64,000 bases of DNA, taken from NCBI GenBank assembly GCA_947095585.1, contig OX352763.1, positions 49,618,481-49,682,480 of the forward strand. The letters run 5' to 3'. Positions 32,351-42,885 of the stretch are shown piece by piece. Under the pieces are notes generated by a model, which had not been told where the DNA came from, made no database searches, and saw only the letters and a list, made by a program, of their open reading frames with translations. Source of the stretch: Nephrocerus scutellatus (lineage: Eukaryota; Arthropoda; Insecta; Diptera; Pipunculidae). Numbering within the stretch: position 1 is the stretch's first letter; each line of letters begins with the position of its first letter. The position numbers and the translations under genes are program-made.

Positions 32351-32653
32351 ATGAGAAAAAAATTAAATAATAGTAAATATTGTTCACACAATAATAAAGT
32401 TGTTGGTGTGGTGTTATTAATTTTTGGCTTGGTGTGGTTCATACGTGCACCAAGTGGTTTATGTGCGACATTCATTCGCGAAATAGAGCGCTATCGTATC
32501 AAATACGGTTGCAACTGGGAACTCGCCATCTTGTGCGCATCGTTTAATCCTGTTGGCTGTACACCATTCACCGGATCAGTAGCGGCAAACACGCGATCGG
32601 AAAAAATAAGTGCGTGCACACATTACAGGCCACCCCATTATCCAGTTGGGTGA
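32351..32653 (+). CDS. Hypothetical 100-residue ORF in X (copy 1)
   Basis: Starts MRKKLNNSKYC, followed by a hydrophobic stretch VVGVVLLIFGLVWFI (about 17-31), like a signal anchor. The rest is Cys-containing and polar with no family I recognise. Copies at 40532-40834 and 41919-42221 are near-identical by duplication. A more diverged copy near 63826 keeps the first 40 or so codons open, then shifts by one base. It may be non-coding. Confidence 0.25.
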   Translation: MRKKLNNSKYCSHNNKVVGVVLLIFGLVWFIRAPSGLCATFIREIERYRIKYGCNWELAILCASFNPVGCTPFTGSVAANTRSEKISACTHYRPPHYPVG

Positions 32654-32866
32654 ATTTTACGAGCGCCTACAGGATCATCATAAAACATAGCGCCAGTATA
32701 AAATCGCAAAAACCACCACGCCATAACCTTAAACAGTAAACCACAACTCATCGTCGTGTCATTACTGTGAGTGTACTGAAAAGTAGTTTGCTTCGAAAGC
32801 AATTTTAGCGTCACCCATTTGGACGCACCTGCTTACCTGGCTACAACAAATAATCCTTCCTTCGTG

Positions 32867-33240
32867 CCATGCGAACTTCGATCAACCGATAGTGATGATT
32901 CCAATTTTAACTGTAAACAATTTGATAAAAATTTAGTCGAGCGTAAAACCAAGCAAAAAGACTTAGAGACAATAGATCCTAAGCAAAATCAAAAAGACTT
33001 AGAGACAATAGATCCTAAGCAAAAAGACTTAGAAAAAACTAAGCACTTTTTAAAATCAACAGCAACCTTGGTAGACAGTAAATCTAAGAAATATGAACAA
33101 ATCGAAAAACAGAATGAAGAAAAATTAATAAAAGGAGAGACTAATACAAAGAAAGATAAGATACAAGTACAAAAAGGTTTAATCCAACAAAGTAAGGTAA
33201 TTGATGTTTCTAAAAGTAAGCCTTCTATATATAGCGGATC
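32867..33240 (+). pseudogene. Protease-RT linker (copy 3), short repeat form
   Basis: X joins errantivirus sequence at CCATGCGAACTTCG, so protease is absent. The linker has only two 36-bp KDLETIDPKQ units plus a partial one (about 32957-33030), against six in copies 1 and 2, and is open through to SIYSGSGK. The frame starting at 32819 fuses a few X codons to the linker. Confidence 0.65.
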
Positions 33241-33535
33241 TGGGAAGTAGCTCTTCCAAAACCAGAACGTATTTTTGATGGAGCAGAACAGAACATCATG
33301 AAAAATCACGAAGTACTCTATATTCTAAAGTCGCTTTTAATTGTGCAAATGACGTCGTCATTCGGAAGAAACAGGTTTCAGCTTGGGTCTTTTTGGCCTC
33401 TTCCATCGCCCATTCAAGTGACAACTTTGCAAAACTTTTACTCCTGAATATTAATGAATACCCAGTGCAGCTAAATGCACACGATCTGAGTTTAGTTATC
33501 CCATAACTTAGACGAATTTAATTTCCTTTCAACAG
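33241..33535. other. 295-bp insertion in the linker, origin unknown
   Basis: Interrupts AGCGGATCC of the linker: GATC stands on both sides (before TGGGAAG at 33241 and after TTCAACA at 33535). The copy in unit 2 is the site of the Ulysses-like element. One strand reads SKVAFNCANDVVIRKKQVSA and onward to a stop near 33505, preceded in another frame by PERIFDGAEQNIMKNHEV. The other strand is also open. The end, TTTCCTTTCAACAG, resembles a 3' splice site. No family recognised. Confidence 0.45.
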
Positions 33536-35216
33536 ATCCGGAAAACGATCCGGTATACAAACGGATAGAAAAGCTGGAAAAACTAGTGGACATAAACCAC
33601 TGTAATAAAGAAGAAAGATCTTCTATAATCCAGATATGTCGCGAGTTTAATGATTTGTTTTACTAAAATGGAGACAAGCTTACTTGTACTAATGCAGCCA
33701 CACATCAGATAATCACTGAAGTAGGTAAACCTCCTATATATGTTAGACCATATAGGCTGCCAGAAACAAGTAGAGCTGAAATTAACAAACAGGTAGACGA
33801 AATGCTCGAAAATGATATTATCTGACCAAGTTACAGTCCTTGGAATTCACCTCTATTACTTGTTCCTAAAAAACCTGATGCTCAAGGTAACAAAAAATGG
33901 CGAGTAGTTGTAGACTACAGGCGTCTAAACGATGCAACTGTTGGGGATGCATTTCCGCTTTCCAATATAACAGACATTTTGGACCAACTAGGTAAATCCA
34001 AATATTTCAGCACGTTAGATCATGCAAACGGCTTTCATCAAATTTTAGTTCAAGAAGAAGATCGGGAAAAGACAGCGTTCAGCACTCCCACTGGTCATTG
34101 GGAGTATAACCGAATGCCTATGGGTATGAAAAACGCTCCCGCCACTTTCCAAAGAACGATGAATAATGTTTTAATGGGTCTAATTGGAATAGAATGTTTT
34201 ATTTTTGTTGATGACATTGTAGTTTATGGACCTACTTTGGACGAACATAACCGAAAATTGCGAAATGTTCTAACAAGGCTACGGTTCAACAAACTAAAAC
34301 TGCAGCCAGACAAATGCCATTTTATTAAGTGAGATCTTATGTACCTGGGACATATTATAAATGATGAAGGAATCAAGCCAAACCCAGGCGGTAAAAACAT
34401 ATCCTAGGCCAAAGAAAGCCAAAGATATTAAGGCATTTTTGGGATTTGTAGGATATTACAGGAGATTTATTCCTCAGTTTGCCCTGATAGCTAAACCGCT
34501 AAATAACTTGTTGAAAAAGAGCATAGATTTCAAATGGGAAGCTTTATGTGAAGAAGCGTTTGTTATTTTAAAAGAAAAATTAATCACCTCACCGATATTG
34601 ATTTACCCAGATTTCAAAGAAAAATTTCTTATCACTACCGATGCAAGTGATTTTGCAATAGGAGCCGTGTTATCCCAAGGCAAAATAGGCCAAGACAAGC
34701 CTATATATTACGTCAGCCGTACTTTAAATGTTGCTGAGACAAAATATACCACTACCGAAAAGGAATTATTAGCAATAATATTTGCAGTCAAGCAGTTCCG
34801 TCCTTACGTTTACGGTAGAAAATTTACAATTCTCACGGATCACAGGCCGCTTCAATGGCTGTTAAACCTTAAAGATCCTACTTCAAGATTGGCGCGATGG
34901 CGTATTTCATTAGAGGAATATGAATATGAAATCATATACAAGCCAGACAAATGTAATGCCAATGCCGATGCACTTAGTCGCATCCCTGGAGACACACAAG
35001 TTGAAACAAACAATGGTAAAGTTTTAGTCACTACTAGGAGCAAAGCTAAACAGCAAAACCTAGATGAAATAGTAGTAGTAGGAAGCGAGGAAATTGAGCC
35101 TCTACCAACTGAATGTACTGTAATGAAAACTGGTAAGCCCATAACGCTAGCCGAAAACAATTCTCCAATACAGATCTTTTTTCTACCCCATGGAACACGA
35201 CAAGAGGAAATATATA
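33536..35216 (+). pseudogene. Errantivirus pol, RT to RNase H (copy 3)
   Basis: RT and RNase H as in copy 2. Stops: TAA after NDLFY (33666, shared with copy 2), TGA at IIS-equivalent DII-stop-PSYS (about 33823), and TGA after CHFIK (about 34329). Catalytic motifs FSTLDHANGF (Leu to His next to the Asp), FVDDIVVYG, TDASDFA and LTDHRPL are visible. The frame from 34361 stays open and crosses the joint into FHA sequence at 35217. Integrase is deleted. Confidence 0.9.
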
Positions 35217-35596
35217 GGCCTGGGGAAACCGCCACATTGAAAACCGGAGACATCCTTAGTCTGGGAATTCAAGTGGTGGACTTCAGCCTGAGTTTAAGCC
35301 CCGCATACGTCGTAAGACTACGACGAGCTTATCCTGGAATAGGAGTCCTACAGGAATGGTTTCGGCATCTACCAAACACTCACGTAATACTTTTCCATGG
35401 ATTCCAGCCTACGACAGTGTATGAACTATATCCAGAGCCATTGACGAACAGTCAGCATCGAGCGCTCAACACGAGCACATCTTATACAGATCCCGCACCA
35501 GATCGCTCAGCTACCTGCTACCGGCTACGGAAAAAAAACCCTCACACCAAAAAGCGAGCATTTCGCTACCTGCGTTATTATAACATATTTTACTAA
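34361..35596 (+). pseudogene. RNase H-FHA fusion frame made by deletion
   Basis: 411 codons. About 285 are RT connection, RNase H and tether, ending HGTRQEEI. The next codons, RPGETATLKTGDILSLGIQ, are the second half of the FHA domain. After PTTV the frame runs into 29 bp of LTR and the 5' end of the LINE. The joint lies where pol TTTAGG and FHA CTTAGG share TAGG, so end joining at microhomology is likely. The FHA half lacks SxxH, so it could not fold as a full domain. Confidence 0.75.
35419..35447 (+). repeat. LTR fragment before the LINE (unit 1)
   Basis: GTATGAACTATATCCAGAGC onward equals LTR1 from 6817, joined directly to the end of the FHA ORF; env is missing. It ends CCATTGACGA, the LINE target site. 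Confidence 0.75.
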
Positions 35597-35683
35597 TTAC
35601 TTTTTAATTTCAGACACATATTTATAATTAATAGTTATTTATTTTCAGATTACGTTTTTTTTTTCATCTTTCAGCCCTATAAA

Positions 35684-36929
35684 ATGGGAAAAAAAGAAAA
35701 ACGAAAGGAAAAGGTTAATGAGGTATTAACCTTAATCAGGCAAGAAGTCTCAACCCATGGTGGTGACTTCCCTGCTTCCTTGTATGTAAGGCTGGATGAA
35801 GTCAACCAGCTGTGCGAAGACTCAGCTTCCTGTGAAAAGGAGAACATGAGCCTTGATGAGTTAGCGGACAATGATGCGTCCGAATCCAGCAGCTGCGATG
35901 AAGACAGTCGGTCGGTGTTCTCCCATGCCAATAAAGGCCAAAAGAAGGAGGTTGTCTGGAAATTCCAGATCATCATCGCCACCAACATCATCTTCACCTG
36001 CAGTGAATGCTGTTGAAGTGAGAAAACCGCCGAAAGTCATTGCTGTAGAGAATACAGCCAACGCAAAAGAGGCACAAAATGTTGTTAAGAAGGCACCACA
36101 TTCAGCAAGCAAAAAAGCCCCAATTACGGGACCAACATCGAAACCATTTGCTATGCCGCCAATAGTCTGTTTTAGACTCAACGTTGCTGAACTATCTAAG
36201 TTCGCGAAGAGTGCCAACATTAGTTGCAGAATTCGCAACATCAACAGCAGTAAGTCGGTCGTTACGGCCATAAACAAAGATGGGCACGAGAAAATGCGGT
36301 CTTTCCTACAATCGGGAAAGACTGAATTTAACACTTACACTGCTAAGGAGGACCGTAAAGAGATGTTGGTTCTAAAAGGCATACACCACTCCTTCAATAC
36401 TGATGATGTCAAGGATGCATTAACGGCAGAGAGTATCCCTGTACTGGAGGTCAAACCCTTCAAATCTCAGAGGACCGAAAGTAAATTTAACAATTTCATT
36501 GTCGAACTTGAGAAAAATTGCGATAAGGCAGCAGTTTGCTCAAAAACTCTCCTGATGAACCAGTTGGTACATTGGGAAAAACTTAAACCGGCAGGCATTA
36601 CGCAGTGCAGAAACTGCCAAAAGTTTGGACATGTCGCAAGCAATTGCGGCATGAAATACAGATGCGTTAAGTGCAAGGACGATCACTTACTTGGCCAATG
36701 CTCGAGAAATGTAGACAACAAGAAAGACGACAACGTTTTCTGCACAAATTGCCAAAAATCTGGACATCCTGCAAACTATCGAGGATGTCCTAAATATAAA
36801 GAAAAAATGGCGGAAAAAGTAAAAACCGCCCAAAAGAAGATGGAGCAGCATAAGTTCGCCCAGAAATCTGCTGCAAAATCTATAGTGAAAGGAGTTAGCT
36901 TTGCTAGTATAGCTGCTATGGAGACTTAA
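35684..36929 (+). pseudogene. LINE ORF1 (Gag-like, three zinc knuckles), frameshifted
   Basis: RNA-binding protein of jockey-type LINEs. The ATG at 35684 gives MGKKEKRKEKVNEVL and an acidic region. Near 35930-36000 coding passes to the frame read from 35871 (AKRRRLSGNSRSSSPP), so one base appears lost or gained. In that second frame (352 codons) zinc knuckles occupy residues 246-259, 265-277 and 291-306, in the order CX2CX4HX4C, CX2CX4HX3C and CX2CX4HX6C. The same shift is present in the second copy. Confidence 0.85.
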
Positions 36930-36931
36930 TT

Positions 36932-37916
36932 ATGAGTGGAAACTCTATAAAATCATCGGGCACTGACGGGATTTCAAATTTCCTGCTTAAAAAAGCTGCC
37001 GGGTATGGCAATTTTGATGTTAACCATCATATTCAATAATTGCCTTAACAATGGATACTTTCCAGACAACTGGAAGGTAGCCAAAGTAGTACCAGTACCG
37101 AAGAATACCGACCGCTTCAGTGTAACTGGTTACCGCCACATAGCTTTACTGTGTTGTAGCAGTAAAGTATTGGAGTCTTTGATCCGTAAAAAGATCAATG
37201 CGTTTTGCTCGGAAAGAAATCTAATTCCTTCCTTTCAGTTCGGCTTTCGAGAAAAGCACTCTACGCTACACCCTCTGATGAAGCTTCACATCGACGTCAC
37301 TCGAGGACTGAATGTCAAAAGTAGTACAGTAGCCTGTTTGTTAGACATCGAAAAAGCTTTCGATAGCGTCTGGACAAACGGGCTTCTGTACAAACTTATT
37401 CGATTTGGTTTCCCCAATTATATTGTGAAAATAATTAAAAATTTTCTTTTTAACAGGGTCTTTTTTGTACAGGTGTATGGCAGCCTATCGACAATGAAAA
37501 GGATTGAAGCCGGACTTCCCCAAGGCTCCAGACTTGGACAAGTCCTATTTAGCATCTTTACGGCAAATCAACCCACCAATACAGTCGGAACAAGGACCAT
37601 GCTTTTCGCGGATGACTCCATTACGTATGCCGTTTCCCGCTCTCCTGAGATAGCTACCCGAAGAATGGAGGAACACCTCCGAAATCTTTGTGAGTACTAC
37701 CTGAAGTGGGGACTGAAGATCAACGCCAACAAAACGGAACTCATCTGCTTCCGAGTACCAGCAACCGAAACAAGGATAAGAAAAATCGCAAGCCGGTGCA
37801 GAGCCTTAAAAATTACCCTTCCGGATAACACGACAATAAACACCAAGTCAGAGACTAATTACCTGGGAATCAACTTTACTGAGAGGCTCAAGTTTAACTC
37901 TCACATCGAACAATGA
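36932..37916 (+). pseudogene. LINE ORF2 remnant, reverse transcriptase only
   Basis: An ATG at 36932 opens MSGNSIKSSGTDGIS and joins straight into RT; the AP endonuclease is missing. After a shift near 37003 the frame is open for 303 codons. It has VPVPKNTDRFSVTGYRHIAL, the first catalytic Asp in LLDIEKAFDSVW (114 region), LPQGSRLGQVLFS and FADDS (201-205). It ends HIEQ-stop, lacking the usual C-terminal part. Confidence 0.88.
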
Positions 37917-38257
37917 AAAAAAGCGAACTACGCTCTTCATTTGGTGCACCCGCTACTAAAAAGACGAACGGAACGAAATATGTTTATACATCCTCTTATA
38001 TTTTTTTTCAGTTTTATTTTATTTTAAAATTAATTGTTTAAAATTAAATTGCTGTAAATATAAAAATATAGTAGATTAAGTAGTCAAAATTATTGTTTAG
38101 TAATAAGCAATACAAAAAAAAAGACAATGTATATACGTCGGGCCCCTATTGTTGAGCCGACACTTATTAATAATAGTTATAAGTTTAGTTTTAAGTCAAA
38201 ATTGTATATTACTTAAATGTTTAATAAAATATCTTCATCTAAAAAAAAAAAAAAAAA

Positions 38258-38824
38258 CATTGACGAATTTTATGCTGATGCATTACTATTGTGTAATAAT
38301 TTACCGACTTAATTGTTTAACCCAATATTATTGGGCAATAATTTAATTGCTTACGCAGTTAATAGTGCATCGCACTATATCTGGAGCATTAATTATTTAA
38401 TTTATCGATATTGGTAAATATTGTTGATGAGTGCATTTCCGTGAACTGCGTTTGATTTGGGACAAAGATCCTTAGGATTTGAGCATATAAAAGGGGAGTA
38501 AAATCTAGTTGAAAAGTCGGAGTTAATTCGAAGTTTAACCCAGGAAGTAATTCTAGTAGAGGTCGCAGCCAAGCTTAAGACAGCGGGCCTTCCTAGGATT
38601 GTAAAATTATTAAATTATTAAAAACTTACCAAATTATCTAGTAGATGTCGCAGCCAAGCTCAAGACAGCGGGCCTCTCTGGTAATATATAACCAAAATAA
38701 AATAAAATACCTAATTGTTTGCAAAATACAAAATAAACGTTTTATTTAGAATTAACTCTCCGCCCAAGTATCTCTTCCCTTAGTCAAATAAGGAAGCACG
38801 GTTACTACCTCCGGCGTTAAAACA
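38258..38824 (+). repeat. LTR 3' part after the LINE (unit 1)
   Basis: Continues the LTR from CATTGACGAATTTTATGCTG to GGCGTTAAAACA. TATA at 38486, and both AGGTCGCAGCCAAGC-type blocks are kept (second changed to AGATGTCGC). The next base starts X copy 2, just as after LTR3. Confidence 0.88.
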
Positions 38825-41046
38825 ATGGGAACAAAAAATATAAAACATCTCGAATAGCATAATTTATGACGGACGGCGGTCGTTCGCCTATGAAAATAAA
38901 TATGCAATCTAAGCATCATGGGCAAACGAGCGCCGGCCGCTTAGAACGTTAATTACCCTTTCCATGCATTGCGCTGATTAAGCGTCGCATGGAAATGGTA
39001 ATGAAATAATAAGGTCGTTCGCTTGTGGAAACAAATATGTCAACGCAGCAGCATAGGCGAACGAACCCAAAAACACTTGACGCAGTCGGTCATATATTAC
39101 ATACCTACCTACATACACTATGCTGATAAAGCGATATTATGTAAAATATGAATATCGATGAGTAGGCATTCCAGAGTCGATGCATGGTCGAAAACCAATC
39201 AATTATTTGTGTATTAAAAAAGGGAAAATTCACTGAATAAAATCATCTTCACACCTAACGTTGAACAGTAATCATCGAGTTTTAATTTATTAAAGCATCA
39301 TACCAATTCGGTCCCTAGAGAGCTCCGGCTTTTGGGTTTACGTTGACACGGCAACACGCCTTACGAGTCAGATATCGAGCTTGGTATCTAAATCCTTCAA
39401 AAAATTAACAGCAAAGCTGTTCCAACAAATTAGGACAACTTTACAGTCCCATTGTTTTCGCTGATACTTAGCTATATTACCTTTCATTTGTTACAAATTA
39501 ACCACTAAAGCTCCTTTAAATAACTTAGAAAAATGAATGTGAAAAAACTCTAAACTTTGGATGCTCTTTCTATCTAAAGGGGGCGTTTGCGGAAAACAAG
39601 ATGGCGATTTTCAAAATCTGCTTAATTTGGGTTTTCATGGGAGGTATGGGGGGCGTGTAAAAAATACCGTAAAACGCTGTACTGGAGATACGCCGAAAAT
39701 TATTCCTAATACAAGAGTGGGCAATAAACTGATTTGTTTTTATATCATAGGCTATGGCAGTTTTTTTAACGATTTGCTTGAAATTTTGACAGGTCGTTAG
39801 TCCGAAATTCCGCGCCATGAAATAATCATGTTTTTGCTTGAGGAGCGTTTCGAAATATTGAAAACGTATTGTTAACGCCAACCGGAATGTTGGCACTTGT
39901 AATAAATTAAAAACACAAAACTCAATGAATTATATTTTAACTTAAACTTTATTCTTCTCTATTTTCTTCGTAGTATAGCCGTGATGTGCAATCGGCTGTT
40001 GGAGCATCTCTCGATGGTAAAGTACCTAAAAAGCAAAATACGTTAATCTTGAAACGAGTATTAACAAACCACTATACTTATCTGTATGTTAAATGAATCA
40101 GTGGAAAAATAGGGCGATGGTCCGACAGCATATTGCCAGGCTGGTAACTATCGTAACTAGAATAAAATAACTATAATTATACAATTGTATTTATAAATAG
40201 ATATTATTCAATAATTATATTTACTTGCCACATAAATCCGGGCAACCATGATGTTTATATCCAAACGTCATTTGCCGTCGATAATGTAGTTCGCGTTTGA
40301 CAGAACTGCGCAAGGATTTCCATCATTAATTATTGTAACGAAATTCAACCGTTGCGTAATTCATGTCAAACGACCCTTTGGATTGGAAAATAACGTTATT
40401 GTTGATTGGGTGTGTGGAAGGTATATTTTTATTAGTCTAAATCGTAATGTCATGCAAGCAAGTTGTGCTTCCAGTAAATAACTTCAATAAATATTGTATT
40501 ATAATTATAAATTATATCTTCGAATTAATTAATGAGAAAAAAATTAAATAATAGTAAATATTGTTCACACAATAATAAAGTTGTTGGTGTGGTGTTATTA
40601 ATTTTTGGCTTGGTGTGGTTCATACGTGCACCAAGTGGTTTATGTGCGACATTCATTCGCGAAATAGAGCGCTATCGTATCAAATACGGTTGCAACTGGG
40701 AACTCGCCATCTTGTGCGCATCGTTAAATCCTGTTGGCTGTACACCATTCACCGGATCAGTAGCGGCAAACACGCGATCGGAAAAAATAAGTGCGTGCAC
40801 ACATTACAGGCCACCCCATTATCCAGTTGGGTGAATTTTACGAGCGCCTACAGGATCATCATAAAACATAGCGCCAGTATAAAATCGCAAAAACCACCAC
40901 GCCATAACCTTAAACAGTAAACCACAACTCATCGTCGTGTCATTACTGTGAGTGTATGAAAAGTAGTTTGCTTCGAAAGCAATTTTAGCGTCACCCATTT
41001 GGACGCACCTGCTTACCTGGCTACAACAAATAATCCTTCCTTCGAG
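38825..41046. other. Sequence X (copy 2)
   Basis: Same as 30644-32866 with few changes: an inner fold-back stem mismatch (ATTACCCTTTCC), loss of TATTCTGACT near 39311, and some point changes. The hypothetical ORF is at 40532-40834. No other gene is seen. Confidence 0.7.
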
Positions 41047-41647
41047 CCATGCGAACTTCGATCAACCGATAGTGATGATTCCAATTTTAACTGTAAACAA
41101 TTTGATAAAAATTTAGTCGAGCGTAAAACCAAGCAAAAAGACTTAGAGACAATAGATCCTAAGCAAAATCAAAAAGACTTAGAGACAATAGATCCTAAGC
41201 AAAAAGACTTAGAAAAAACTAAGCACTTTTTAAAATCAACAGCAACCTTGGTAGACAGTAAATCTAAGAAATATGAACAAATCGAAAAACAGAATGAAGA
41301 AAAATTAATAAAAGGAGAGACTAATACAAAGAAAGATAAGATACAAGTACAAAAAGGTTTAATCCAACAAAGTAAGGTAATTGATGTTTCTAAAAGTAAG
41401 CCTTCTATATATAGCGGATCTGGGAAGTAGCTCTTCCAAAACCAGAACGTATTTTTGATGGAGCAGAACAGAACATCATGAAAAATCACGAAGTACTCTA
41501 TTTTCTAAAGTCGCTTTTAATTGTGCAAATGACGTCGTCATTCGGAAGAAACAGGTTTCAGCTTGGGTCTTTTTGGCCTCTTCCATCGCCCAGTCAAGTG
41601 ACAACTTTGCAAAACTTTTACTCCTGAATATTAATGAATACCCAGTG
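41047..41647 (+). pseudogene. Linker (copy 4) and truncated 295-bp insertion
   Basis: Linker with two KDLETIDPKQ units, then the insertion seen at 33241, cut at CCCAGTG (41641-41647) where a tandem duplication begins. Confidence 0.65.
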
Positions 41648-42885
41648 CAAACGTCATTTGCCGTCGATAATGTAGTTCGCGTTTGACAGAACTGCGCAAG
41701 GGTTTCCATCATTAATTATTGTAACGAAATTCAACCGTTGCGTAATTCATGTCAAACGACCCTTTTGGAATGGAAAATAACGTTATTGTTGATTGGGTGT
41801 GTGGAAGGTATATTTTTATTAGTCTAAATCGTAATGTCATGCAAGCAAGTTGTGCTTCCAGTAAATAACTTCAATAAATATTGTATTATAATTATAAATT
41901 ATATCTTCGAATTAATTAATGAGAAAAAAATTAAATAATAGTAAATATTGTTCACACAATAATAAAGTTGTTGGTGTGGTGTTATTAATTTTTGGCTTGG
42001 TGTGGTTCATACGTGCACCAAGTGGTTTATGTGCGACATTCATTCGCGAAATAGAGCGCTATCGTATCAAATACGGTTGCAACTGGGAACTCGCCATCTT
42101 GTGCGCATCGTTAAATCCTGTTGGCTGTACACCATTCACCGGATCAGTAGCGGCAAACACGCGATCGGAAAAAATAAGTGCGTGCACACATTACAGGCCA
42201 CCCCATTATCCAGTTGGGTGAATTTTACGAGCGCCTACAGGATCATCATAAAACATAGCGCCAGTATAAAATCGCAAAAACCACCACGCCATAACCTTAA
42301 ACAGTAAACCACAACTCATCGTCGTGTCATTACTGTGAGTGTACTGAAAAGTAGTTTGCTTCGAAAGCAATTTTAGCGTCACCCATTTGGACGCACTTGC
42401 TTACCTGGCTACAACAAATAATCCTTCCTTCGAGCCATGCGAACTTCGATCAACCGATAGTGATGATTCCAATTTTAACTGTAAACAATTTGATAAAAAT
42501 TTAGTCGAGCGTAAAACCAAGCAAAAAGACTTAGAGACAATAGATCCTAAGCAAAATCAGAAAGACTTAGAGACAATAGATCCTAAGCAAAAAGACTTAG
42601 AAAAAACTAAGCACTTTTTAAAATCAACAGCAACCTTGGTAGACAGTAAATCTAAGAAATATGAACAAATCGAAAAACAGAATGAAGAAAAATTAATAAA
42701 AGGAGAGACTAATACAAAGAAAGATAAGATACAAGTACAAAAAGGTTTAATCCAACAAAGTAAGGTAATTGATGTTTCTAAAAGTAAGCCTGCTATATAT
42801 AGCGGATCTGGGAAGTAGCTCTTCCAAAACCAGAACGTATTTTTGATGGAGCAGAACAGAACATCATGAAAAATCACGAAGTACT
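41648..42885. repeat. Tandem duplication of X end, linker and insertion
   Basis: From CAAACGTCATTTGCCGTC at 41648 the sequence repeats 40262 onward with a shift of 1386 bp: second copy of the hypothetical ORF (41919-42221), linker (from about 42435) and the insertion up to GAAGTACT, where the Ulysses-like element is inserted. The duplicated insertion resumes at 55380. The joint is CCCAGTG/CAAACG. Confidence 0.85.

Larger units (their letters stand above)
30644..32866. other. Unidentified sequence X (copy 1), in place of leader and gag
   Basis: 2.2 kb between an LTR end and the errantivirus protease-RT linker. No primer-binding site or gag is seen. It holds a fold-back structure (30694-30875), a possible mariner 5' remnant (31394-31670), AT-rich intergenic-like DNA (31740-32340) and a more GC-rich end (32420-32866). 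That end has TATAAAATC near 32697 and a possible small intron (GTGAGTGTA near 32767 to AATTTTAG near 32808). Two further copies follow LTR ends at 38825 and 62135, joined to the LTR at the same base. X is of unknown origin; host DNA captured by recombination is one possibility. Confidence 0.7.
35448..38257 (+). mobile_element. Jockey-like LINE, internally deleted (copy 1)
   Basis: A 2.8-kb non-LTR retrotransposon inserted in an LTR. It starts ACAGTCAGCATCG and ends with a 17-bp A run. CATTGACGA stands on both sides (35439-35447 and 38258-38266), a target-site duplication. ORF1 with zinc knuckles is present. ORF2 lacks the endonuclease and the region after RT. Two AATAAA-type signals lie near the end. 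The second copy (58759) is at the same LTR site, so it is a duplicate, not a new insertion. Confidence 0.93.

Noticed and set aside
35861..36334. 157-residue ORF on the minus strand of LINE ORF1
   Set aside because: It is antisense to zinc-knuckle ORF1 and recurs only with it; hydrophobic pattern comes from complementing a Lys/Glu/Ser-rich sequence.
40615..40920. 101-residue ORF overlapping the hypothetical ORF in X
   Set aside because: Another frame of the same sequence; the two cannot both be supported, and neither has a known match.
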